Shown in pieces: positions 1 through 8,637 of a stretch of 64,000 nt of DNA. Origin of the DNA: JAIXWP01 sp964428835 (lineage in GTDB: Bacteria > Bacteroidota > Bacteroidia > Flavobacteriales_D > Sanyastnellaceae); NCBI GenBank assembly GCA_964428835.1, contig CAYRZQ010000016.1:1-64000 (forward strand), in the 5' to 3' direction. The translations under genes and the position numbers were made by a program. Every line of letters starts with the position of its first letter. Positions within the stretch are counted from its first letter, which is position 1. The notes under the pieces are model-generated. The model was not told where the DNA came from. It saw only the letters and a program-made list of their open reading frames with translations, and did no database searches.

Positions 1-2
1 CT

Positions 3-212
3 GAAAATGTAGTCGGAAAGACGAGTTTTGCTAATGGCCTTCATGTCGCTCTAGCAACAATTAATCGAGCCGACTTTTTTGTTAGTTGGAACTTCAAACA
101 TATCGTTAACGTCGAGAGAATTCGAGGTTACAACTCGATAAACATGAAGAACAGTTATAGATTATTAGAAATAAGATCACCCAGAGAATTTGAGAAATAT
201 GAAAAGGACTGA
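3..212 (+). CDS. PIN-domain (VapC-like) toxin, C-terminal part
   Basis: An open frame enters from the left edge and ends at TGA 210-212, giving about 69 residues. It contains HVALATINRADFFVSWNFKH followed by RIRGYNS and LEIRSPREF, the usual C-terminal block of small PIN-domain ribonuclease toxins found beside short antitoxins. In the family the residue before the LHxALA helix is normally Asp (D-A-L-H); here it reads N-G-L-H, so one metal-binding acid may be lost. The start and the first catalytic residues lie outside the window. The last 14 bases overlap the next gene, which suggests translational coupling. Family assignment is from remembered motifs; activity is unknown. Confidence 0.72.
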   Translation, partial: ENVVGKTSFANGLHVALATINRADFFVSWNFKHIVNVERIRGYNSINMKNSYRLLEIRSPREFEKYEKD

Positions 213-351
213 TAAAACATTTGATGCAGTAGTGTTCATGCGTCAACAAAGAGACATATTGTGCGAAGTCTTATCAAAGATGGCCAAAAAAGAAATTCTA
301 GAGTACTTTAATAAGCTCAAATCCGAGACATCCACAAAGCCCAGTGCATAA
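199..351 (+). CDS. Small antitoxin-like partner of the PIN protein (50 aa)
   Basis: ATG at 199 lies inside the end of the PIN gene, in another frame, and the 50-residue product starts MKRTDKTFDAVVFMRQQRD. The pattern F-D-A-V-x-x-M-R-x-x-R-D followed by an amphipathic helix (KKEILEYFNKLKSE) recalls short antitoxin-like proteins paired with PIN toxins in Bacteroidota, Chlorobi and cyanobacteria. In the pairs I remember the antitoxin gene usually comes first; here it follows the toxin. The 14-base overlap supports a single transcript. Its stop codon lies in the first repeat of the attC-like element at 346-474. Function is inferred from context and the short motif only. Confidence 0.55.
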   Translation: MKRTDKTFDAVVFMRQQRDILCEVLSKMAKKEILEYFNKLKSETSTKPSA

Positions 352-474
352 CAACCTACCAGCAATTGGCGAACTAATGACTAGCCGAAGCCTTGCCTTG
401 CCCATTAAATCTTTGACAAAATCGAATCATATCGCCCTCAGACGACAACTGTTGGTAGCTGCCAGACGTTGGGC
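346..474 (+). other. attC-like integron recombination site (candidate)
   Basis: The outer bases GCATAAC (346-352) and GTTGGGC (468-474) can pair at six of seven positions (one G-U) as a folded bottom strand; GTTGGGC fits the R-box consensus GTTRRRY. Inside, CTACCAGCA (356-364) pairs with TGTTGGTAG (450-458) over nine positions with one G-U, and GGCG (367-370) can pair with CGCC (433-436). The size (129 bp) and the position directly after one gene and 26 bp before the next match an integron cassette junction. No integrase is in the window and the fold was checked only by eye. Confidence 0.4.
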
Positions 475-500
475 GTGATTATAAAAAATTAAAAACAAAG

Positions 501-3500
501 ATGTTAACACATTCAGAATGGCAAAAAATTAAAGCCGAACTCAAAAAAAATATTGAACCTGTCCTTACAAAAGCAGGCATTACTCTTCATACACCTTTTG
601 CACAAATATTAGACATTTTTCAAGGTGTATTAGATAAAGATGATGTTGAGAGTAGTGTTAATGGTAGGGAGGATATTGAAACTCTCTTGAAAATGGTATA
701 TGTTGAGGGCAATATCAAATTAGCGGGTAGCACACTTGATGTATTATCGGGGAAACTTGAAGCATATTTAAAGAAAGTATTTAAAATTGCCAATCAATCT
801 ATTTGGGTTGGTGAAAACACTATGTTGGCAGGGCATTTAAAAACTATTTTTAGAGTGTTCAAACAGCATAAAAATCATTCTGATTTTACTAATTTTGACG
901 AAGCATTTGTAATAGAATTCACAAGGAATAACCACCCTAACGACTACTTTTTAAATGCACATAAATTAGGAAATCATTTCAAGAAATTTTATTTAAGTAG
1001 AAATGAGGAGGGACATTCTTACGCTGAGATAGGACTTGCTGAAATATTCTCAACTCTTGAAAGTATCCTGACAACTTACATCTACATAACATACTTGTAT
1101 GCAGATGCGTTAAAACAAAAAACTATTCACCAGATCGACACAACGGCCCTATCCACTTGGAATATTCTGAAACAGTATTGTGGCAACTTTCAAAAAAATC
1201 AATCCTTTTTTTTAGTAGCAGATAAGTTCAATATAAAAAAAGAACAATTGTCACACTTTGCAAACATCAAATGGGACTTTGTTTTTGACTTTGATGCAAA
1301 TTCAGAAAACAATGGATTAATTGATGCAATTAATTCAGTGGGCTACTTCCCACAAGCCATTCATCAAATTATACATACTTCTGATGATAAGGGAAAAGTT
1401 ACAGCAACATTTCCAAACAACACTACATTTTGGTATTTCACACAGGGTAACGTGGGACGACAAAAAAGTTTAGTAAAAAGTGCCAAAATTGTAGATTGGC
1501 GTACAATGTATAGTCGTTACACACAAGATTTGATGATTAAATATTATGAAAACAATTATTCCCGTTCCCATAATCCTATAAAAGTTGTTATTCTTTCAAA
1601 GGATATTGAACGAATAAAAGACATTATTTATGCTATCAAAGGAATGAACCAATCTTTGAATATAGAGTTCGTTTTTGCTAATGAAGATAACATCCAAGTT
1701 CAATCATTAATTGATGAGATTTCAGGCAAAAGAATAGATATTCCTTCGCATACTTTAATTGATGGATTGCGTGAGATAAAGGGCCTTATGTTCTCTGCAA
1801 ACAATACCAATGAAATTTATTTGCCTTGCCATTCTTCAAAAGGGAAGAGTATTATACTGCCAAATTCAGATGTGCTTTCTGTAAAACAGTTTTTTCAAAT
1901 TATCCATTTGGATATGCTTAAAGGCACAGAAGAACAAATTAGTGAGAAAAGTTTTTATCAAGGAAGAGGTATTTCTTGGAAGGAACTTGACAATAGGCTT
2001 GATGTGGACAGAAACATTACAAAAGATATTATTAGAGCTGTTAAAAGTTTATTAGAGAAGAGAGCTGAAAGTGAAATTATCTATCTTTCGCATTATGCAG
2101 GTGTTGGTGGGAGTACGGTTGCCAAGAGGGTTGCTTTTGAGTTATACACCGAATATCCTGTATTATTTATGAATGAAACCATCAGCAGCTTTAGCGAAAC
2201 TCTATTAGTGGAAAAATTGCTTAAAGTATTTCAAACAACAGAGTTGCCTACTTTGGTAGTAGTTGATAATTCTAATATTACAAGACAACAAATAGAGGTA
2301 CTTGAAAGAGTAACGGGTAATCGTTTGGCAAAAACAGTGTTTTTGTTAGTAGAAAGTACCTTTTCAGAGCCCAAACAAGAAAAGAATAAATATTACTTGC
2401 CTTCTGCCTTAGATAGCAAAGAAATTGAACGGTTCTATACTAAGTTCGTTAACGAGTACCCAAGCAAAAAAGATAATTTTGACGAATTACTAAAACAAAA
2501 TTATAATTCTTTAAATCCATTCTACTTTGGCTTAATTGCTAACGAAGAAGAATATATTAGCCTTGATAACTACGTATTGAGGCGTATTGAAGGAATTACA
2601 GATAAAGAAACAGATTTACTGAAACTTCTTTCCTTTTGCCAAATATTTGCAAAAGGAAAGTTAAGGGAAGTATCACACTTTATCATTAGCAATTTTTTAG
2701 AAATAGACGAAGATTTTATTCGTCTTAAAAAGCATACACAAAATCTTAAAATCCATGATTTAATTATTGAAACTGATAATTTATCTTGGAAAACCATTCA
2801 CCCAATTATTGCCCATACAATTTTAAAGCAAACAATGGGTATTAATGAAACGGACAATATTAACATTTATGCCTTAAAAGATTTTGCTATAAGATTAATC
2901 AAATCTTTAAGGAATATATCAGACCACCGCAACGAAGAAGTTTTAGAGTTGCTTCATAATTTGTTTATTCAGAGAGGGGATGATTATAACATTGAAGGTG
3001 AAGAGGCAGATACAGACTTTTCGGATAACCTTTATAATCGCAAGTTATTCTCAAAATTCATAAATGATTTAGAGAACAACAACAATCGTATTGAAATATT
3101 TGAAGTATTAACAACTGAGTTTCCAGACGAAAACGCACACTTTTGGGGGCATTTTTCACGTCTTTATAGTATTAACAAAGATTTTGAAAGTGCTTTAAAA
3201 ACAGTAGAGAAAGCCTTAGAGATTGATGAAGACTTTATTTTCTATCATATCAAGGGTATGTGCTATCGCACGGAACTATATCGTTTAAAAGACAAATGTT
3301 GGGGTAATAGAGATGAGGCAAAAAATCATAATGAACTAATACGGTGTTATTTTGACAGAGCAAGTGAAGCCTTTGAATTTGCACGAGAAGTGGCAGCACA
3401 AAAGGAACACGGGTACATTGCTTTTATTCAAATGGCAATCCAAATGATAGAATTTGAGTATTCTATATCAGAACTTAAAACCCAAAGTAAAGATTATACA

Positions 3501-4379
3501 CAATTCATTACTACGAATACTTGGTGCAGAAATTTACTTGTGCAAGCCAACGAAGTAATCAATGAGTATCAAGATAATAACCAAGAATTTTACAACCCGA
3601 GAATAAAAGAGAAGCAAATACAACTTCTAAAATTCTTTGGGGAAAAAGAGCAGATGATAAATGCGTGGAATAGCCTATTAGATAAAAAGGAATTTGACCA
3701 AAACTCAGTGCGAAGACAGTTGTCTTATGCTTTGCTTGCAAAAAATGAATTTGATTGGGAAAAAGCCAAAGGTAAAGACCTTAACCGAATTATTGAGCAT
3801 ATAGAAGAAAATCTAAAAAACAAAGTTGAAGTAAGAGATTTACGACTTTGGTTTGAGGCAGCAAGAAGGACTAACACTAGCACCCACGAAATCATAAAAA
3901 AAGTAGAGCAATGGGAGTTTCAAAAGCCCTCAGTTGATACCGCTTACTTTTTGATGTGTTTATACGCCATACAAGCGATTAACGGAGTTAAAAGTGGCGT
4001 AGATAACTATGAAAAGTATCAAAGGAAGGTCACGGACAGAATAAATACCCCTTACAGCAAAGTATTTTGTGTGGAATGGGTTGGTTTAGCTAATGATAAC
4101 GCAATCCTATTAAACAATAAACAGGTTGGCGTATGGCTACGTGATAAACAGTTTTTTGAAAAGGAACCCGATAGTTTGATGAGACTAAAAGGTAAGGTAA
4201 TTAAATACATCAGCAGAACGCAGGGCTACATAGAAATTGAAAATGTAGGAATTCAAGTTATGTATCAACCTGCGCATTGCAACCATTACAGTGATGATGC
4301 ACAAAAAGGGACAAGAGTTGAGTTTTACTTAGGCTTTAACTATGATGGTGCGAGGGCTTTTGAAGTAAAAAATGAATAA
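501..4379 (+). CDS. HEPN-STAND-TPR-OB protein, SAMD9-like (1292 aa)
   Basis: Large intracellular protein with no signal peptide. Visible parts: an N-terminal helical region with RNEEGH at residues 167-172, fitting the HEPN ribonuclease motif RNxxxH; a middle part with WDFVFDFDANSENNGL (about 257-272) and WYFTQG (about 311); FYQGRGISWKELDNRLDVDR (about 486-505); a STAND-like P-loop HYAGVGGSTVAKR (531-543) and Walker B VVVDN (586-590); TPR-like helices (about 880-930); and a C-terminal OB-fold region (about 1228-1290) ending in FYLGFNYDGARAFEV. The order middle domain, GGST P-loop, TPR, OB matches SAMD9-family proteins, and this layout also occurs in bacteria. I infer a sensor ATPase that activates a HEPN RNase, possibly in phage defence. 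It stands alone between two attC-like ends. Alternative: another STAND defence NTPase with a chance RNxxxH. Confidence 0.7.
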   Translation: MLTHSEWQKIKAELKKNIEPVLTKAGITLHTPFAQILDIFQGVLDKDDVESSVNGREDIETLLKMVYVEGNIKLAGSTLDVLSGKLEAYLKKVFKIANQSIWVGENTMLAGHLKTIFRVFKQHKNHSDFTNFDEAFVIEFTRNNHPNDYFLNAHKLGNHFKKFYLSRNEEGHSYAEIGLAEIFSTLESILTTYIYITYLYADALKQKTIHQIDTTALSTWNILKQYCGNFQKNQSFFLVADKFNIKKEQLSHFANIKWDFVFDFDANSENNGLIDAINSVGYFPQAIHQIIHTSDDKGKVTATFPNNTTFWYFTQGNVGRQKSLVKSAKIVDWRTMYSRYTQDLMIKYYENNYSRSHNPIKVVILSKDIERIKDIIYAIKGMNQSLNIEFVFANEDNIQVQSLIDEISGKRIDIPSHTLIDGLREIKGLMFSANNTNEIYLPCHSSKGKSIILPNSDVLSVKQFFQIIHLDMLKGTEEQISEKSFYQGRGISWKELDNRLDVDRNITKDIIRAVKSLLEKRAESEIIYLSHYAGVGGSTVAKRVAFELYTEYPVLFMNETISSFSETLLVEKLLKVFQTTELPTLVVVDNSNITRQQIEVLERVTGNRLAKTVFLLVESTFSEPKQEKNKYYLPSALDSKEIERFYTKFVNEYPSKKDNFDELLKQNYNSLNPFYFGLIANEEEYISLDNYVLRRIEGITDKETDLLKLLSFCQIFAKGKLREVSHFIISNFLEIDEDFIRLKKHTQNLKIHDLIIETDNLSWKTIHPIIAHTILKQTMGINETDNINIYALKDFAIRLIKSLRNISDHRNEEVLELLHNLFIQRGDDYNIEGEEADTDFSDNLYNRKLFSKFINDLENNNNRIEIFEVLTTEFPDENAHFWGHFSRLYSINKDFESALKTVEKALEIDEDFIFYHIKGMCYRTELYRLKDKCWGNRDEAKNHNELIRCYFDRASEAFEFAREVAAQKEHGYIAFIQMAIQMIEFEYSISELKTQSKDYTQFITTNTWCRNLLVQANEVINEYQDNNQEFYNPRIKEKQIQLLKFFGEKEQMINAWNSLLDKKEFDQNSVRRQLSYALLAKNEFDWEKAKGKDLNRIIEHIEENLKNKVEVRDLRLWFEAARRTNTSTHEIIKKVEQWEFQKPSVDTAYFLMCLYAIQAINGVKSGVDNYEKYQRKVTDRINTPYSKVFCVEWVGLANDNAILLNNKQVGVWLRDKQFFEKEPDSLMRLKGKVIKYISRTQGYIEIENVGIQVMYQPAHCNHYSDDAQKGTRVEFYLGFNYDGARAFEVKNE

Positions 4380-4380
4380 C

Positions 4381-5140
4381 CACCACCAACATCGGTTCTG
4401 CAAAATGTCGGGTTCAGTGATTCTATGAAAATTTAGTGCACGGGACAAGTTCAGTTTTTTAAATGAAGCTTTGTGCTGAAAATCCGCCACTTCGCAAAGC
4501 CGAAAAACATCAAGCAGTGAAGAAAACTACGTTTTCAATAAGTTCGATCGAAGAATGATCTTTTTGGATGGATTTCGAGGCTTTTAGAACAATCGTTTCT
4601 CGTAAGTACTTTCAAAGATTAAGGATTATAATTGTATTTTAATTGCCTTAAATTGACGATTATTACGCGATAATATAAGAACCTAAACGCTTGCCCAGTA
4701 ATTTGGACTCCAGCTTTCATTTTTTTTCCATAGTTTCAAGACTGAAAGTACATTGATCACAAGAAAAAGGTTATAAAAAAGACCGAATAAGCTGTTCAAT
4801 TTTTCACGGAGCTATTGCGGCATTCTATAAAGGACTCTTAAGTCAATGGTGTCTTCCTTCGGATTTCTTCTCCTTTTGAAAAAATTCGAATTGATTTAAT
4901 TCCGGTCTTTAAACAAAAAAATCTATCACCCTCACTAAACTTTCCTCTGAAATGCTATTTTCTTTCTCCTTCATGTTGGATATGCGGAATGCTCATTCTC
5001 CCTCCAGATTGCTATTAGGACTTTAAATCTCCCAATTTTGCAATCATGCCCTCATCGTCAATAAAAATCACTTATTTTTATCACATGAAAAATCAACAAC
5101 AGGTGCTGACTTTTTTCACCGTCTGACGTTATGCGTAATT
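4381..5140. other. 760-bp stretch without a recognised gene
   Basis: No frame of useful length or recognisable product was found on either strand between the STAND gene and the next gene. The left edge GAATAAC (4374-4380) overlaps the stop codon of the large gene, as the first box of an attC-like site would, but no convincing partner with inner pairing was found close by. The right edge holds the motif listed at 5125-5142. The interior is AT-rich with no clear terminator or promoter. It could be a non-coding or decayed cassette. Confidence 0.5.
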
Positions 5141-5142
5141 AT
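5125..5142 (+). other. attC-end-like motif before the next gene
   Basis: TGACGTTATGCGTAATTA here matches AGACGTTGGGCGTGATTA at 465-482 in 14 of 18 positions, and both lie just before the ATG of a plus-strand gene (501 and 5141). GTTATGC (5128-5134) is a form of the integron R-box as found in Vibrio repeats. Only this half is clear; GGTG (5102-5105) and CACC (5117-5120) form a small hairpin to its left. A complete attC fold is not demonstrated. Confidence 0.3.
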
Positions 5143-5725
5143 GAAAAACCGTCGAATTAAGAAATTAGTTGCGAGAGAATATCTCTTTTTGATAAAGAGC
5201 GGCATCATCTTGTCAATACTCTTTGGAATTCTTTTAGCAGTAATAAATCAGATAAACATTGGTCGTCAAAATAGAATTCTACAACATACCAAATTAGTTT
5301 TAGAAATAGACTCACTTGAAAAAAGGGAGGGGAGTCAGAAACTTAATGAGGCATGTCAAGCGCAACTTTATAAATTCATTCATGAACCGGAATATTATAC
5401 TAAAACATTTGACGCATTTACACTCCAGTTTGCAAATGATAGCAGCAGGAACAAATTATTTGATGCATTATGTGCCGCTAATTTGTATTTCGGGACATAC
5501 CAACAGTTTAATAAAGATTATTTCCCGCCTATAGATATTGAACTTCAATCGAAAATTGATAATGCAAAAACTAGTCTTAACAATATTCGAATCAATCAAT
5601 TAATTAATTATCCCAAGTGGATATGGGTGATTTATTTTTGGTTGACACTATACGCTACAAGATTATTAATCATCAGTTTTAAAGCGGCGAGAAACGTTAT
5701 CACTAATACTGAAATCGACACATAA
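5141..5725 (+). CDS. Small membrane protein of unknown function (194 aa)
   Basis: Two hydrophobic segments are visible: about residues 17-36 (LIKSGIILSILFGILLAVIN) and about 160-178 (WVIYFWLTLYATRLLII). The segment between is polar and probably extracytoplasmic or a cytoplasmic loop of about 120 residues. There is no signal-peptidase site, catalytic motif or family I can name. The start ATG lies six bases after the attC-end-like GTTATGC box, so very little room is left for a leader. The gene is isolated, and its position in a cassette-like setting is the most informative thing about it. Confidence 0.6.
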   Translation: MKNRRIKKLVAREYLFLIKSGIILSILFGILLAVINQINIGRQNRILQHTKLVLEIDSLEKREGSQKLNEACQAQLYKFIHEPEYYTKTFDAFTLQFANDSSRNKLFDALCAANLYFGTYQQFNKDYFPPIDIELQSKIDNAKTSLNNIRINQLINYPKWIWVIYFWLTLYATRLLIISFKAARNVITNTEIDT

Positions 5726-5926
5726 CAGATGAGACTTCGTCGTCGCCTGAAAGGCACGCGCTGAAGACGTCGTTGCACTGACCCGGTCGTTTAAATAAGG
5801 AGTTGTCGATTGTAGGACTTACTCTTTCAGGGAATGATCAATCGACCCTAGAGATAAAATAAATCGTGACCTTCTTCGTAACTGTTATAGCTTTAGTGAT
5901 ATCTCTTACCCCTATCACCCAAACCA

Positions 5927-6451
5927 ATGACACGCATCATACCATTCATATTTTTTCTCACAGTTGCGATCTTCGGGTGTTCGGATAAATCTAATCCTAA
6001 AAAGAGCAGTACCAGTTTTACGACTTTTGAAATGAGCTATTCCAGCGGTTGGCTAGCTGGGTTTTCATTTGTGGTGGACTCCAACAAGACTTACTTCTTT
6101 CAGGGGCCTATAGACACAACTTACTATGGTCAATTATCTGAAGATTTAGTCGGCTTAATCAATTCAACCGTATCTCACATTAAGCAAGGTAACATTCAAT
6201 CCATCGATACTAATTGTGATGATTGTCCAGCTCTTGCGATTAAAATTGTTTCAGATATCGACACTATTCGAATAAAGCAATTTGGTCAGCTTGACACTCT
6301 TTTTTCTCCCGTCATTGAGGCTTTGCAAAACTTCAAAACGCAAGGGACGCATAAAATTCTTCGAGCTCAGCTCATGAACGAAACGAAGTGGATTGTCATA
6401 CCTCCTTATCCTGATATTCCTGGTCCGATTATCTTTACAACGGAAGAATGA
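5927..6451 (+). CDS. Putative lipoprotein of unknown function (174 aa)
   Basis: The N-terminus MTRIIPFIFFLTVAIFGCSDKS is a lipoprotein signal with a lipobox ending in Cys18, so the product is probably anchored in the outer or inner membrane facing the periplasm. The mature part has a C-x-x-C motif (NCDDCPAL) near residue 100 and is otherwise rich in beta-type patterns. It resembles small Bacteroidota lipoproteins of the DUF6438 type only loosely, and I do not assign a family. It lies 56 bases before the next small membrane-protein gene. Confidence 0.6.
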   Translation: MTRIIPFIFFLTVAIFGCSDKSNPKKSSTSFTTFEMSYSSGWLAGFSFVVDSNKTYFFQGPIDTTYYGQLSEDLVGLINSTVSHIKQGNIQSIDTNCDDCPALAIKIVSDIDTIRIKQFGQLDTLFSPVIEALQNFKTQGTHKILRAQLMNETKWIVIPPYPDIPGPIIFTTEE

Positions 6452-6507
6452 TATTAGGATTCATTTTACATCTGATAAAGATCTTAATTCGCAACTAATA
6501 GAAAAGG

Positions 6508-6939
6508 ATGAATAATAAAACAGGTATAGGGATTCAACACAGAAAAATTGGACTGTTATATTGGATGTTCTCCTGTATCGCAGGAAGCATTATTGTCACA
6601 GAAATCGAAAGATTTTCTTTCAATCAAACACCTAATTTTCATACACCTCTATTCATGGATGGCATCATCTCATGGTTGATTCTTAGTATAATCTCTGTAG
6701 TTAGTAGTTTTCCGGCCATTCTAATTATTCTTTACTTGTCTAAAAATAAGCCTCTCCAATATTTCAACAAGATAATGTCATCTTCGTTAGTCATTTTTTA
6801 CATTCTCACTTTCACGCTATCCTATTCCCTAAGTGCAAGTTTTTGGGAAGCACTATATCTAACATGCCCTTACTTTGCTCTAGCCTTTGTTTTTAAAACT
6901 AAATATCTAAGACTTCTGACAACATCAATACCGCAATGA
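6508..6939 (+). CDS. Four-helix membrane protein of unknown function (143 aa)
   Basis: Hydrophobic segments lie at about residues 15-33, 52-75, 87-107 and 113-130, so the product is nearly all membrane-embedded. No catalytic or binding motif is visible. The start ATG 6508 follows a short AT-rich gap after the lipoprotein gene, and both may be transcribed together. The following 220 bases to the next gene hold no feature I can name. Reality as a gene rests on coherent membrane segments and an ordinary start. Confidence 0.5.
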   Translation: MNNKTGIGIQHRKIGLLYWMFSCIAGSIIVTEIERFSFNQTPNFHTPLFMDGIISWLILSIISVVSSFPAILIILYLSKNKPLQYFNKIMSSSLVIFYILTFTLSYSLSASFWEALYLTCPYFALAFVFKTKYLRLLTTSIPQ

Positions 6940-7159
6940 GCAGAGACTCGCTTTTACTCGACCCACAAGAAATTCTATGCGCTTCTTTTTATGCCCAAGC
7001 CCCCACGAACAAACGCCCCTCCCAACCTTGCCTTACTGAAAAGATACATAACCGGTGAAATCCCTTAATATCTAAGATTTTCTCTTATTTTAGCCTTAGA
7101 AGCCCTCAACTAGACACGAGTGGTTTCCCCACGCCTCGCCTTTCATTAAAATTCAGAAA

Positions 7160-7882
7160 ATGTATCGAAGAATAATATTCAGCATATTCACTCTGGTCAT
7201 TACAAGTTCTTCTTTTGCTTGTTACTGTCCCTATTCAGAGGAGTTTAATCTGGTCGACTATGATTCTTATACACATATTTTCGAGGTGAGCATAAAGTCC
7301 AAATATGAATTTAAAAAGGATTCTGTAAACATAGACTTACCAAAAAATTCAACGCTCTATGAAATTGGAGCTCTCTTTGGCTTTAACATTTCTATCCTTG
7401 AAGTTTTTAAAGGAGACTTGAATCTGTCAGAGAACATTATGGGATTTCCTGCATTTTCCAGTTGTTCCTGGGGGCCAGAAATAGGATTTACATACATATT
7501 CTACGCAAACTCGTTGAATAGCATAGAAGCGTGCAATAGAAAGTTGGTCAAGGAATACAATCAAGAATACTATGAAAATGAAAAGGCCATTCTAAAATCA
7601 CTTAAAACAAAGCCCAAGGAGTTTCAGATAGAGTCAAACAATAAGCTTCTCATCGAAGGAAATTTTATCGATGAAAAAAGAGAAGGAACATGGAAAATAT
7701 ATTCGACTCAGAATCCCAACACAATAGCCTTGATGCTCACCTACTCCAAGGGGAAGCTGCTATCGGTAAAGAAAGAAATTGGATACTCTGAGACAGATGA
7801 ATGGCTTAATATGACCTATCAGTACTACCTTGAACAAGTGCCACCATGGAACGAAAATAGCCCAACACCGAAAGAAGATTAA
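7160..7882 (+). CDS. Secreted protein with Cys-rich start and MORN-like end (240 aa)
   Basis: A signal peptide (MYRRIIFSIFTLVITSSSFA) is followed by CYCPYSEEF, the spacing seen at the mature N-terminus of tissue-inhibitor/netrin-like (NTR, OB-fold) secreted bacterial proteins. Further Cys residues (SSCSWG and EACNRK) probably form disulfides. The C-terminal third (IEGNFIDEKREGTWKIYS) resembles a MORN-type repeat of the YwqK/toxin_YwqK family. It is followed after 64 bases by a second MORN-type protein, suggesting related roles at the cell surface. Substrate unknown. Confidence 0.6.
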   Translation: MYRRIIFSIFTLVITSSSFACYCPYSEEFNLVDYDSYTHIFEVSIKSKYEFKKDSVNIDLPKNSTLYEIGALFGFNISILEVFKGDLNLSENIMGFPAFSSCSWGPEIGFTYIFYANSLNSIEACNRKLVKEYNQEYYENEKAILKSLKTKPKEFQIESNNKLLIEGNFIDEKREGTWKIYSTQNPNTIALMLTYSKGKLLSVKKEIGYSETDEWLNMTYQYYLEQVPPWNENSPTPKED

Positions 7883-7946
7883 AATACTATTCTTAAAACG
7901 GCTAAACAAAAATCCACTTCTCCCATTCACCATCACACTCCAACTG

Positions 7947-8567
7947 ATGAAAAACACCTTCTCTCTTTTAATCCTTCTAACTGCCCTAGAACTGGAGGCT
8001 CAAACAATGTTGATTTTTAAGAATGATACACTTGTTATCTACGATAACGATAGCATCTATTACCGAAAGGGCGATGATATCAACGGGGAAATAAAGTATG
8101 GACGCAATGAGTATTATCAGATCATTCAAGTGCAAGACGGCTACATATCAAATTGGAAAAGTTATTTTCAAAACGGAGCACTCCGCAGCGAATACAATTT
8201 CAAATATGGAAAACGGCATGGCCCATACACTGAATGGTACGAGACAGGCACCTTATTTATAAGTGGTAATTATCATGATGGCCACGAGGATGGGTTGTGG
8301 ACGTATTACTTCTCGAACGGCGTAAAAGAATCAGAAGGGAGATTTCTTGCGGATACAGACCACCTTATCAAGGACTTTCAAACGCATTTCAATAAGCGAA
8401 TGCCTGAAACCGGTGAATTAACACAAGTCGTCATGTCTAGTCCTGTGCACTCCCCGCCGGATGGAGAGTGGAAATTTTATAACAAGAGAGGTGCATTAAT
8501 AAAAACATTCACCTTCGATAAAGGAACAATTGTATCCATGGAATTTGGGGATCATCGCAACAATTAG
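7947..8567 (+). CDS. MORN-repeat secreted protein (206 aa)
   Basis: The start chosen is ATG 7947, giving MKNTFSLLILLTALELEAQ, a signal peptide; a longer frame from 7830 would overlap the previous gene and lacks a signal. The mature protein has MORN/YwqK-like repeats: NGALRSEYNFKYGKRHGPY, TGTLFISGNYHDGHEDGLW and NGVKESEGRF. A fourth degenerate unit sits near the end (DGEWKFYNKRGALIKTF). Such repeats form beta-hairpin ladders; in Bacteroidota they occur in many exported proteins of unknown function. Confidence 0.65.
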   Translation: MKNTFSLLILLTALELEAQTMLIFKNDTLVIYDNDSIYYRKGDDINGEIKYGRNEYYQIIQVQDGYISNWKSYFQNGALRSEYNFKYGKRHGPYTEWYETGTLFISGNYHDGHEDGLWTYYFSNGVKESEGRFLADTDHLIKDFQTHFNKRMPETGELTQVVMSSPVHSPPDGEWKFYNKRGALIKTFTFDKGTIVSMEFGDHRNN

Positions 8568-8637
8568 CGGTTAAATATCTACTTACCCCCCCCCGAACAA
8601 TCTCCCCACCAACGTTGTCTAACTGCAAAGATATAGC

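Noticed and set aside
5720..5810. Another attC site after the gene at 5141
   Set aside because: ACATAAC at 5720 would fit the first box, but no GTTRRRY partner with inner pairing was found; GTTTAAA near 5790 does not fit.
7830..7946. Longer start for the MORN protein at 7947
   Set aside because: The upstream part overlaps the preceding gene, lacks a signal peptide, and its residues do not look like the protein that follows.
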